Positions 57,439-64,000 of a stretch of 64,000 nt of DNA are shown here, piece after piece. The position numbers and the translations under genes were made by a program. Numbering within the stretch: position 1 is the stretch's first letter; every line of letters begins with the position of its first letter. Location: positions 186,001 to 250,000 of the forward strand of contig NZ_JAHZSV010000005.1 in the NCBI RefSeq assembly GCF_019457905.1. The letters are read 5' to 3'. Below the pieces are notes generated by a model. It was not told the origin of the DNA. It searched no databases and saw nothing but the letters and a program-made list of their open reading frames with translations. This DNA is from Flagellimonas abyssi (GTDB lineage Bacteria; Bacteroidota; Bacteroidia; Flavobacteriales; Flavobacteriaceae).

Positions 57439-59526
57439 CTAAGCATTTATTAATTTATGTTCTTCAGGTGTTTTTACATCCGTATATTTTGCGGGGATTA
57501 GAATTTTAATAGAAGTTCCCTGGCCCCGTTTACTGTCAATATCCAGAGTTCCTTTTATTTTTTTGACCCTTGAAACAATATTCCTAAGGCCAATTCCTTT
57601 TTTCTTTTTGTTTACATCAAAGCCAACGCCATCATCTGTAATGATCAACTTTAACTTATCGTCCATAGCATGGAACGATATGGTAACATGTTGACTTTTG
57701 GCATGTTTTACACAGTTTTTCAGCGATTCTTGAATAATCCTGTAAGCATTGATCTTAATGTCCCCCAATAAATCGTCCCAATGTATTTCAGGGTCATAAG
57801 TAAAGGAACACGTAATGCCCGAAGATTTTTCAATCTCCACGATCATGTTTTCAAGAGACACAATAAAATTATGAAATTTTTTGTACGCCGCATGGTTCAG
57901 TTCGTGCGAAATGGTTCTGATTTCTTCTTCCAGCTCTTGCAGTTTTTCGATAAGCCCAGCTCGTTGCTGTATGGAAGCTGGGTCATCACGTTCGTTGAGT
58001 CCACTTAAAATGAGGCGTATTCCCAGCATTTCACCCAATATCCCGTCGTGTAGTTCTTCGGAAATCCGTTTTTGTTCCAATTGCTTCCCTTCCTCGAACT
58101 TACCTTGTTGAGAAAGTAGGAGGTTGTAAATTTCTTGGTTGCTTTCCTGTTGCTTTTGCTTAAATTTTAACTGATTGTTGTTTACGTACAACGAAACCAT
58201 GAGCATGAACCCTACACCGAAGATAATCAGTAATATAGCGGAGTATACCCACACCTGCTTTTCTTTGGTCAGGATTTGGTTTTCCTCGATAATTTCGTCC
58301 GTTTCCAATCGTATCCGTGCAAATTTGTCTCTCTTGGTGCGTTCTTCCTCGCTTATGGTTTCATTTAATTGATAGTATTCTTCGGCATAGGCAGATGCTT
58401 TGGCAGTATCAAGCTTCGTTAATAGTTTTAGCGCATCCAACGAACGGTCGTTGTTATAAGTTTCTCTAGCTATGGCGTAGGACTCTTTGGCCTGGGCAAT
58501 GGCTTGTACGGTATCTCCTTTTGTGGCCAATACTTCGGCGTAGTAGTAATGGAGCCTAGCCTGATCATAGAGATCTCCGGTTGCAGAGTTCATTGTAAAG
58601 GCCTCCCTTAAAAGTTCTTCAGCTTTTTCGATATTCTTATCAGCTTTGAGAAGGGAAAACGCATAACTTCCAATTGCTTTTTCGTAAGTCTGCGGTAAAC
58701 TCTCTTTTAATTCATGGTTAGCTAGTAATTCAACGAACGCCTCTTTGGCCTTTTCAAAATTCTCCTCATTGAGATAGGTGCTGGCAATATTATTTTGGAT
58801 TTTCCATATTAATTGGGTTTTATTTTCTCTATTCGATTTTGCAATATAGTCCTTCGCTTTTTCATAAGACTCTATTGCCTTTGAGCTATTACCCAACCCA
58901 TTGGCCAAAATACCCAACACATTGTATGCATTATATAATCGATAATCATCTCCCAGGTCATCAAAGATTTCTATGGCGGCTGTGGCACTGGCTTCCCCGC
59001 CCAAATAATCCTTATAGGAATCCTGGACCCTGGCCATACCGTAAAACATTCTTGCCATTAGCGATTGAGAAGTTGAATCCTTTGGTAGCTTTTCAAAATT
59101 TTCCAAAGCTTTTCGATAATGGTAAAATGCACTGTCCATGACTCCTTCATTTTCCATGAATGAGGCAAGGTCCCAATAAGAGTACCCTAATATCTTGTTG
59201 GCCTTTACTTTTTTGGATAATCTTAAGAGTTCAGCATTCGATTTTCTAAAACCCAAGGAGTCCTTTAACTTCATATAGGTTAGTGAAACCTGCGAGAGCT
59301 GTTCCAGTTTGGTGGTGTCGGATGACATTGCTAACACCTTGGCTTCAGCATCTCTTAGATACGCTTTGCGGTCTTCGAGGGACAATTCCTTGGAGGTTTT
59401 GGCAATATTCAATAGTTCTTGGATGGTATTTACCTCGGGGTTAGAGGTAACATTTTTCTCTTTTGGCCGTTGCTGGGAGCATCCCAAAAGAAGTATGCTT
59501 ATTAGTATAAGTATTCCGTTTTTCAA
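57439..59526 (-). CDS. TPR-containing sensor histidine kinase (NarX/HisKA_3 type)
   Basis: 695 residues. The N-terminus MKNGILILISILLLGC looks like a lipoprotein signal (Cys16). A periplasmic TPR array follows (about 110-390, for example YNVLGILANGLGNSSKAIES and ASTYLNEENFEKAKEAFVEL), then a single membrane helix at 425-448. A short coiled coil leads to the HisKA_3 site His493 in RISEELHDGILGEML and the ATPase (IIQESLKNCVKHAKSQHV, DDGVGFDV, KGIGLRNIVSRV). TPR kinases of this type are frequent in Flavobacteriia; their signals are mostly unknown. It is paired with the NarL-type regulator. Confidence 0.94.
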   Translation of the reverse strand: MKNGILILISILLLGCSQQRPKEKNVTSNPEVNTIQELLNIAKTSKELSLEDRKAYLRDAEAKVLAMSSDTTKLEQLSQVSLTYMKLKDSLGFRKSNAELLRLSKKVKANKILGYSYWDLASFMENEGVMDSAFYHYRKALENFEKLPKDSTSQSLMARMFYGMARVQDSYKDYLGGEASATAAIEIFDDLGDDYRLYNAYNVLGILANGLGNSSKAIESYEKAKDYIAKSNRENKTQLIWKIQNNIASTYLNEENFEKAKEAFVELLANHELKESLPQTYEKAIGSYAFSLLKADKNIEKAEELLREAFTMNSATGDLYDQARLHYYYAEVLATKGDTVQAIAQAKESYAIARETYNNDRSLDALKLLTKLDTAKASAYAEEYYQLNETISEEERTKRDKFARIRLETDEIIEENQILTKEKQVWVYSAILLIIFGVGFMLMVSLYVNNNQLKFKQKQQESNQEIYNLLLSQQGKFEEGKQLEQKRISEELHDGILGEMLGIRLILSGLNERDDPASIQQRAGLIEKLQELEEEIRTISHELNHAAYKKFHNFIVSLENMIVEIEKSSGITCSFTYDPEIHWDDLLGDIKINAYRIIQESLKNCVKHAKSQHVTISFHAMDDKLKLIITDDGVGFDVNKKKKGIGLRNIVSRVKKIKGTLDIDSKRGQGTSIKILIPAKYTDVKTPEEHKLINA

Positions 59527-59558
59527 ACTGATTTGGTTCGTTTATATATCCAAGGTAA

Positions 59559-59592
59559 CAAAAAAAGCCCCAAATTTTTAGTGTTTGGGGCT
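59559..59592 (-). terminator. Rho-independent terminator of the small-protein operon
   Basis: AGCCCCAAA (59566-59574) pairs with TTTGGGGCT (59584-59592). On the minus strand a run of seven T follows. It lies 22 bases past the stop of the 79-residue gene and before the kinase gene start, so the small genes form their own transcript. Confidence 0.92.
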
Positions 59593-59614
59593 GAGTTGTA
59601 TGTTCAATATCAAT

Positions 59615-59854
59615 TTAAAGTTCCCGACTATCGTTGACAGTTTGCTCTAATCTGATTATGCTGTGTTTTAAAAATCCGGCATGCACCTGATATTTAAGTA
59701 ACTTTCTTTGATAATGCTTTAGATTCTCGTTTTTATTTAGGGACGTATAGTTATTTTGTATTGATGATTCGTCCTTTTGATTAAAAAGCAAAATTAACAA
59801 AACGGGAATTAAAGCTATATTTCGTACTAAGTTGGTTATTGTATTACAATCCAT
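59615..59854 (-). CDS. Small single-pass membrane protein (79 aa)
   Basis: MDCNTITNLVRNIALIPVLL opens with one hydrophobic segment (about 9-24: LVRNIALIPVLLILLF), followed by a hydrophilic tail with a predicted amphipathic helix (ENLKHYQRKLLKYQVHAGFL, then KHSIIRLEQTV). I do not know a family name. It starts 9 bases after the stop of the lipopeptide gene (59864-60034) and ends just before a strong terminator on the same strand. This argues that it is a real gene co-transcribed with it. It may anchor to the inner membrane with the helix in the cytosol. Confidence 0.7.
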   Translation of the reverse strand: MDCNTITNLVRNIALIPVLLILLFNQKDESSIQNNYTSLNKNENLKHYQRKLLKYQVHAGFLKHSIIRLEQTVNDSREL

Positions 59855-59863
59855 TTATGATTA

Positions 59864-60034
59864 TTAATTGTCACCACGACCATCTTGCTCAGATACTTCA
59901 CCATCAGTTGCATTTTGATCTACTGTCAATTGCTCGAACATTGCTTCGGTGTCCTGTACATCTGTTTCGGCTTCACAAGAGTAGAATCCAACTGTTAGTA
60001 ATGCCACTGCTAAAATGCTAAGTAATTTTTTCAT
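59864..60034 (-). CDS. Predicted small lipopeptide (56 aa)
   Basis: The minus-strand frame MKKLLSILAVALLTVGFYSC is a complete lipoprotein signal with Cys20. The mature part is only 37 residues, EAETDVQDTEAMFEQLTVDQ then NATDGEVSEQDGRGDN, strongly acidic and probably disordered. It starts at ATG 60034 after AATATTCATACCAAAACTTA and is followed after 9 bases by the 79-residue membrane protein and a terminator. Three AAGGRAGT repeats lie upstream, and LytTR and NarL-type regulator genes flank it. A regulated envelope or signalling peptide is possible; the function is unknown. Confidence 0.75.
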   Translation of the reverse strand: MKKLLSILAVALLTVGFYSCEAETDVQDTEAMFEQLTVDQNATDGEVSEQDGRGDN

Positions 60035-60071
60035 AATGATAAGTTTTGGTATGAATATTAAGTTTATGCAG

Positions 60072-60136
60072 CTAAAGTACAGGGCATTTTAAGCCAAGGA
60101 AGTATATATCTAAAGGGAGTAGTATTCTAAGGAAGT
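60072..60136 (-). promoter_or_regulatory. Operator-like triple repeat and promoter of the lipopeptide operon
   Basis: Three direct copies of AAGG(A/G)AGT on the plus strand at 60096-60103, 60113-60120 and 60129-60136, each preceded by C(C/T)A or CTAA, with 16-17 base spacing. On the minus strand a TACTTTAG box at 60072-60079 is one mismatch from TAnnTTTG and would start the transcript near 60066. The repeats would then lie at about -30 to -70, a usual place for an activator. Confidence 0.6.
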
Positions 60137-60171
60137 CTGTTAGAATTATGCGGTAATCTGCAAGAATTTTG

Positions 60172-60906
60172 CTAATTAAGGGCTTTTGTCACTGTTTTGG
60201 AGAGCATTTCTTTCAATTGATCCACCTTGTCTTTGTAAGTTTTGGAAAACGGGAGTTCCTCTTCTTCTCCTTGATTTAGGCTACAAATGGACTTGCCGTA
60301 ATTGATACGGGAAACATAGCGACTATTAAGAATATAGCTCTGGTGCACGCGTATGAAATCCTTTGGAAGTTTATCCTCGAAAGATTTCAAGGTTTTAAAG
60401 GCACTTATCACGGTACCATCCTTCATGTAGAAATCCGTGGTGTTGTTGTCGGATTTAAGATAAAGGATGTTTTTGGTATCCAAATACCTATAGTCCTTAT
60501 AAGATTTAAGGCAAATGGTAGATGGAGTATCTTGTTTTGGATACAGTTTTCTTAATCTTAGTATTGTCTTTCTCACATCAAACTCATTGTGCGGTAGAAT
60601 CCAATAATCAAAAAAACCACTCTTAATGGCATTGTAAGCGTACTGCTTGGTCTTTGCATACCCTATTATAATAGGAAGCGTTTGCATGTACTGGTTCAGT
60701 TCCGTTACCATCTGAAAGTAATCCATACCATCTTCACCAAGGTTGATGAGCACCAAATCCGGATTATATTTTAAAATAGAATTGAGTCCAGCGGAAGCCG
60801 TGGTGTCCACACCTGCACATACCAAATCTTCGTACTCATCCAAATAGAGTTGTAGTTGAAGCTTTGAGGTCGCATCGGAGTCGATTATGTTGTAGGTGTA
60901 TTCCAT
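60172..60906 (-). CDS. LytTR-family regulator with degenerate receiver domain
   Basis: 244 residues from ATG 60906. The C-terminal LytTR DNA-binding domain is well kept: ICLKSYKDYRYLDTKNILYL, TTDFYMKDGTVISAFKTLKS, PKDFIRVHQSYILNSRYVSR. The N-terminal domain aligns with receivers (PDLVLINLGEDGMDYFQMVT), but the phospho-acceptor Asp is Asn55, the conserved Lys before Pro is Leu104 (FDYWILPH), and the acidic pair is IDSD. It therefore probably does not respond to phosphorylation and may sense another input or dimerise. Its gene lies 137 bases upstream of the lipopeptide gene, on the same strand. Confidence 0.88.
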   Translation of the reverse strand: MEYTYNIIDSDATSKLQLQLYLDEYEDLVCAGVDTTASAGLNSILKYNPDLVLINLGEDGMDYFQMVTELNQYMQTLPIIIGYAKTKQYAYNAIKSGFFDYWILPHNEFDVRKTILRLRKLYPKQDTPSTICLKSYKDYRYLDTKNILYLKSDNNTTDFYMKDGTVISAFKTLKSFEDKLPKDFIRVHQSYILNSRYVSRINYGKSICSLNQGEEEELPFSKTYKDKVDQLKEMLSKTVTKALN

Positions 60907-60912
60907 GTGCAA

Positions 60913-61305
60913 TTTGCTGATTGCAAGTTACTAACGCACAAAAAAAACTCATTGCAGTTTTCCCTTAAAAAAACTATGGGTTTCCCCTTAAATCGAGCTA
61001 TTTTCCTACACTTTTCCCTAAAAAATCGTTAAAACAGATTTAATTGTAAATTTTCACCTCATCTTTTTGGAAGGCTTGAACGTAAAAAAATGGTTGTTTC
61101 AACAAGTATTGGAATTTAGGAAAATAGGGAAGGTAAAATGGTCAAGGTTGCGTGTAATAGGTTCAACAAATAGGTTTAGTTTACGTTTGGTTCACTACTA
61201 TATTACGATTTGTTGTCCCGGTTACAAAATTTTTGACAAGTGTATTTTAGGATATAGGGCTATATTTCGATGAAATACAGCATCTTACAGAGGTTTGGCC
61301 GGGGT
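60913..61305. promoter_or_regulatory. AT-rich intergenic region with repeated TTTTCCCTTAAA-like motifs (no gene seen)
   Basis: 393 bases. Near the LytTR start are TTTTCCCTTAAAA (60958-60970), TTTCCCCTTAAAT (60981-60993), TTTTCCTACA (61001-61010) and TTTTCCCTAAAAA (61012-61024), with the CCCTTAAA cores of the first two 23 bases apart. They resemble, in inverted sense, the AAGGRAGT repeats on the other side of the LytTR gene and could be its autoregulatory sites. The rest is plain AT-rich DNA; a 68-codon plus-strand frame at 61067-61273 lacks credible composition and is not called. Confidence 0.5.
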
Positions 61306-61698
61306 TTAGTCCATGAAAAGGGCCTCAATGTCTTCTGGAACGCGTTTAGGACGAAAGGTTTTGGCGTCCAATAAGCACCATTCCGTAGCCGCTTTTACCA
61401 AGAGTTCACCTGTAGTTTTATTTTTGATTTCCACCACCCTCGTAGAAATAGGGCCTTTGTTGCTTTTGATATAAGTTTTCAGTAAGATGGTGTTTCCCAA
61501 CACGGCCGATTTATGATAAGTAATATTATGGTTCCTTACAACCCAAATCATGGATTGTTGGATTTCTTCGGAGGTAACATGTTTCCAATGTTTTTTGGAA
61601 ATATCCTGAATCCATTCTACATACCGAATATTGTTTACATGGTTCAGGTCGTCCAAATCGCTCGGGACTACATCAAAAACTTGGGAATAGGTCTTCAT
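61306..61698 (-). CDS. Acyl-CoA thioesterase-like protein (4HBT hot-dog family)
   Basis: 130 residues. Signature VVPSDLDDLNHVNNIRYVEW contains the Asp/His-Asn pattern of acyl-ACP and acyl-CoA thioesterases (NHVNN), followed by TYHKSAVLGNTILLKTYI and ATEWCLLDAKTFRPKRVP. It is a hot-dog fold homodimer acting on acyl thioesters; chain length unknown. The start overlaps the glutamine cyclotransferase stop by one base, an operon pairing of unclear meaning. It differs from the thioesterase at 6521-6919. Confidence 0.9.
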   Translation of the reverse strand: MKTYSQVFDVVPSDLDDLNHVNNIRYVEWIQDISKKHWKHVTSEEIQQSMIWVVRNHNITYHKSAVLGNTILLKTYIKSNKGPISTRVVEIKNKTTGELLVKAATEWCLLDAKTFRPKRVPEDIEALFMD

Positions 61699-62741
61699 TA
61701 CTCTTTTTTACGGATTTTGACCTCAAAAAGCCTGTCCCAGTTTTTGCCAGTCACAAAAAAGGTTTCTCTTTCTGGGTGATAGGCCACTCCATTCAACACA
61801 GAATTGCCTTCGTCCCATTCCGGTCCCTTGTTCACCTTGTTTTTGAGCCCCCCAAAGTTGATGACGCCCTCAATGGCCCCTGATGTGGCATCTATGATCA
61901 TCATACTTTCCTTTTGGTAAACATTGGCATAGATTTTACCATTTACGTACTCTAGCTCGTTGGCCATATTAAAAATGGATTTGTTGGTGGCCGTTTCAAT
62001 ATAGCCTTGTTCTTCCAATGTTTCTGGGTCAAGAAGCCATATTTTCTCAGTGCCGTCGCTTTTGAAGATTTTGCTGCCATCGTTGCAAAGGCCCCATCCT
62101 TCGCGGCTTTTACCATAGGTAAAGTTTTTGATTTTCTCCAGATTGGATATGTCGTAAACAAAACCCATCCCGCTTTGCCAGGTAAGCTGGTAAAGCTTAT
62201 CATTCATTATGGTAATGCCCTCCCCAAATATGGTGTTGTCCATATCGATTTGCTGAAGGATTTCGCCAGTCTCAAAATTTAGTTTTCTAACGGAGGAACC
62301 GCCTCTTTTCCCTGTGCTTTCGTACAATGTCCCATTATTAAATTCCAAACCTTGGGTGTAGGCACCGGTATCATGGGGGTAACTATCAACAATCTCATAG
62401 GTGTATACTTCTGGCGCGGATGCGGCCAGCAACCTCATATCCTTCTCAACTTCTACAGTTTGGTCCTCAATTTTGAACTTGGCCACCAAGGTTTTGTTGC
62501 CTAGAGTAGGTAGGTCCAAGGTCAATTTTCCATTTTCAATGGCCAGTTCCTTTCCATCCATATAATAATGTAGGTCGGAAATTTCGATGTCCTTTTTGTT
62601 CTTTAGGGCAACACCTACTTGTTGGTTTTGCTGTATCGCTTTGTTTTCCAATTGAATGGAAAAATGTTTGGCAGGGTCGGCACTCCCTCCGCATGCTAAA
62701 AAGAAGAGCAATGCCCCTGAGATGGAAAATAATTTACCCAT
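61698..62741 (-). CDS. Glutaminyl-peptide cyclotransferase (glutamine cyclotransferase family, lipoprotein)
   Basis: 347 residues from ATG 62741 (MGKLFSISGALLFFLAC, lipoprotein signal); ATG 62762 is an alternative. After a beta-sandwich-like N-terminal part (about 20-120) comes the five-bladed propeller of plant-type glutamine cyclotransferases: DSYPHDTGAYTQGLEFNNGT, LYESTGKRGGSSVRKLN, GEGITIMNDKLYQLTWQSG and NELEYVNGKIYANVYQ. It forms pyroglutamate at protein N-termini, here predicted in the periplasm or at the outer membrane. The N-terminal extension is not part of the standard enzyme. Confidence 0.92.
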   Translation of the reverse strand: MGKLFSISGALLFFLACGGSADPAKHFSIQLENKAIQQNQQVGVALKNKKDIEISDLHYYMDGKELAIENGKLTLDLPTLGNKTLVAKFKIEDQTVEVEKDMRLLAASAPEVYTYEIVDSYPHDTGAYTQGLEFNNGTLYESTGKRGGSSVRKLNFETGEILQQIDMDNTIFGEGITIMNDKLYQLTWQSGMGFVYDISNLEKIKNFTYGKSREGWGLCNDGSKIFKSDGTEKIWLLDPETLEEQGYIETATNKSIFNMANELEYVNGKIYANVYQKESMMIIDATSGAIEGVINFGGLKNKVNKGPEWDEGNSVLNGVAYHPERETFFVTGKNWDRLFEVKIRKKE

Positions 62742-62805
62742 TGTTCTTATTGCTTGTGTCATAAATCGTTAATCGTGAAACACCGAAATTAAGAATCAAT
62801 TGGGA

Positions 62806-62835
62806 TTGCCACAAATATAAAAGGTCGTATATTTG
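62806..62835 (+). promoter_or_regulatory. Promoter of the SRP RNA gene (TTG-N19-TATATTTG)
   Basis: A -33 TTG (62806-62808), a 19-base spacer and a -7 TATATTTG (62828-62835) match the Bacteroidota promoter consensus. The RNA 5' end inferred from base pairing is at 62841, 6 bases after the box. This gives a local calibration for other promoters in the window. Confidence 0.85.
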
Positions 62836-62840
62836 CAACC

Positions 62841-62934
62841 GGCAAGTCCTACACGACCAGCTCCTGCAGAATCCCCCAGGGCGGGAACGCAGCAAGGGTA
62901 TGTGGTCGTAGCGGTGCGATGTAGGTAGCTTGCC
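62841..62934 (+). ncRNA. ffs: Small signal recognition particle RNA (4.5S type)
   Basis: 94 bases. The ends pair (GGCAAG at 62841-62846 with CTTGCC at 62929-62934), as do internal ACGACCA (62853-62859) and TGGTCGT (62902-62908). The apical loop region has the conserved Ffh-binding sequence, here CAGGGCGGGAACGCAGCAAG (62877-62896). This is the 4.5S RNA of SRP, which with Ffh targets membrane proteins. A run of seven T follows directly as part of the terminator, and a consensus promoter precedes it. Confidence 0.95.
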
Positions 62935-62956
62935 TTTTTTTGTACCCAAAAATCAG

Positions 62957-63772
62957 ATGATCATGGATAAAAAAGTTGTGCTGATCACCGGCGGTTCTTC
63001 AGGTATTGGTAAATCCATCGGAACATATTTGACCCAAAAAGGATTTACCGTTTATGGCACTACGCGAAATCCAAAAAATTACCCAGACTTTAAGGCATTC
63101 GAACTTGTTCAATTGGACGTAAAGGATGTGGAAAGCATCCAAAATGCCGTTTCCCACGTTATTTCTAAGGAAAGCAGATTGGATGTGCTCATCAACAATG
63201 CAGGTGTGGGCATCACCGGGCCGATAGAAGAAACTCCGCACGAAGAGATTCTTCACGTTTTTGACACCAACTTCCACGGCCCCGTACACGTGATGAAAGC
63301 CGTTTTGCCGCAAATGCGCAAACAGGGTGGTGGAACCATCATCAATATTACATCCATTGCTGGTTATATGGGATTGCCCTTTAGAGGTTTTTATTCCGCC
63401 ACCAAAGGTGCTTTGGGACTTATTACCGAGGCGCTCCGAATGGAGACCAAGGATTTCGGGGTGACCATAACCAACGTTGCCCCTGGAGACTTCGCCACCA
63501 ACATAGCTTCGGGCAGGTACCATTCCCCGGTAATCAAGGGGTCTGCTTACGAGGAGAAGTACAGTCAAACCCTAAAAGGCATTGATGAGGATGTGGATAG
63601 CGGTGGAGATCCCATTCAAGTGGCTGAGGCGGTTCACAGGATCATCAACCAGAAAAAACCTAAGGTGCATAACCCAGTTGGAGCGTTTTTACAAAAGTTT
63701 TCCCTTAGATTAAAGAATGTTTTACCGGACAAAGTCTACGAAAAATTACTCCTCAACCATTATAAGTTGTAA
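62957..63772 (+). CDS. Short-chain dehydrogenase/reductase
   Basis: 271 residues from ATG 62957 (MIMDKKVVLITGG); ATG 62963 (MDKKVVLITGG) is equally likely, while a TTG at 62930 lies in the SRP RNA. The classical SDR features are present: TGGSSGIGKSIG for NAD(P), INNAGVG, Ser in NITSIAGYMGLPF, and the Tyr-x3-Lys pair in YSATKGALG. The substrate is unknown. The C-terminal tail (PVGAFLQKFSLRLKNVLPDK) resembles SDRs acting on membrane-associated substrates, but this is weak. Confidence 0.92.
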   Translation: MIMDKKVVLITGGSSGIGKSIGTYLTQKGFTVYGTTRNPKNYPDFKAFELVQLDVKDVESIQNAVSHVISKESRLDVLINNAGVGITGPIEETPHEEILHVFDTNFHGPVHVMKAVLPQMRKQGGGTIINITSIAGYMGLPFRGFYSATKGALGLITEALRMETKDFGVTITNVAPGDFATNIASGRYHSPVIKGSAYEEKYSQTLKGIDEDVDSGGDPIQVAEAVHRIINQKKPKVHNPVGAFLQKFSLRLKNVLPDKVYEKLLLNHYKL

Positions 63773-63811
63773 TTTTACACGTATTAGCGAACAAATTATA
63801 AATACTTAGAA

Positions 63812-64000
63812 ATGAAGTTTTTTATTGATACTGCCAATCTTGATCAAATTAAGGAAGCCCAGGAATTGGGCGTGTTGGATGGTGTGACCACCAACCCTTC
63901 CCTAATGGCGAAAGAGGGTATTACAGGAAAGGATAATATTTTAAAACATTACGTGGACATCTGCAACATTGTTGATGGCGATGTTTCTGCTGAAGTTGTT
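63812..64000 (+). CDS. Transaldolase/fructose-6-phosphate aldolase, N-terminal part (cut by window edge)
   Basis: 63 codons visible from ATG 63812: [20 protein letters not shown] and [16 protein letters not shown], the N-terminal signature of the short (about 215-residue) transaldolase group with its DTA and TTNPSL motifs. The Schiff-base lysine lies beyond the window. The enzyme moves a three-carbon unit in the pentose phosphate pathway. It follows the SDR gene by 39 bases, and AT-rich TAATTTTACACGTATTAGCG in the gap may hold a promoter. Confidence 0.92.
   Translation, partial: MKFFIDTANLDQIKEAQELGVLDGVTTNPSLMAKEGITGKDNILKHYVDICNIVDGDVSAEVV

Noticed and set aside
59839..60021. Plus-strand 60-codon frame over the lipopeptide gene
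   Set aside because: The minus-strand frame has a clear lipoprotein signal, a co-directional neighbour and a terminator, so the plus frame is a shadow.
61067..61273. 68-codon plus-strand frame in the gap upstream of the LytTR gene
   Set aside because: No ribosome-site or promoter support, composition rich in rare clusters (Cys, Ile, Arg), and no similarity to known small proteins.

Overview
The window is chromosomal DNA from a member of the Bacteroidota, most likely a marine Flavobacteriaceae close to the Muricauda/Allomuricauda group (the genus is an inference). Supporting signs are a PorP/SprF-type outer-membrane protein of the type IX secretion system, a YtxJ-type bacillithiol protein, a DUF4835 gene in a coaBC-recN cluster, many lipoproteins of the SC-x-KDD type, weak ribosome binding sites and promoter boxes of the form TAnnTTTG. 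Most of the window is ordinary core genome: tightly packed operons with overlapping starts and stops, and no phage, integrase, transposase, CRISPR array, tRNA or rRNA.

Layout. 1-3.7 kb: an HtrA/DegP protease cut by the window edge, then dapF, a GNAT acetyltransferase, mltG and a lysozyme-like protein. 3.7-6.3 kb (minus): dnaA, a low-molecular-weight phosphatase and an RsmI-like methylase. 6.5-14 kb: thioesterase, YigZ, EamA transporter, HAD hydrolase, ribD, GNAT, prmC, ligA. 14-20.2 kb: three tandem paralogous surface lipoproteins made of cadherin-like segments, a PKD-like segment and a variable number (7, 6 and 2) of 25-residue BspA/DUF285-type repeats. They are separated by intergenic DNA full of 7-bp repeats. 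20.2-22 kb: a 5'-nucleotidase split into two genes. 22-31.9 kb: dapA, bamD, an rpoZ-like gene, coaBC, DUF4835, recN, fabI, a glycosyltransferase, YbbR and coaE. 32-34.3 kb: a two-component system. 34.4-42 kb (minus): gluconate kinase, miaA, an ion channel, an exonuclease/GIY-YIG fusion, YggS, DUF1015, hydroxyacyl-CoA dehydrogenase and a Gfo/Idh/MocA oxidoreductase. 42-46 kb: pcm, smpB, lipoproteins and a PorP/SprF fusion. 46-52.6 kb (minus): TetR, an operon of GntP permease, RidA and M19 dipeptidase, then clpB. 52.7-64 kb: ytxJ, glyA, a regulatory block, thioesterase, glutamine cyclotransferase, the SRP RNA gene, an SDR and the start of a transaldolase gene.

The regulatory block at 55.9-60.9 kb is the least explained part. 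It holds a protein of unknown function, a NarL-type response regulator, a TPR histidine kinase, a 79-residue membrane protein, a 56-residue predicted lipopeptide and a LytTR regulator whose receiver domain has lost its phospho-acceptor. The lipopeptide gene is preceded by three evenly spaced copies of AAGGRAGT. I propose that it is a regulated envelope or signalling peptide module; this is inference.

Two kinds of repeat cut across the window. Tandem repeats of at least six different unit sequences all have a 7-bp unit. Palindromic elements with the core GAGCGNAGTCGA, and longer elements with GTCATTTCGA-like ends, sit between genes. One heptad run and one palindrome lie inside the reading frame of prmC.
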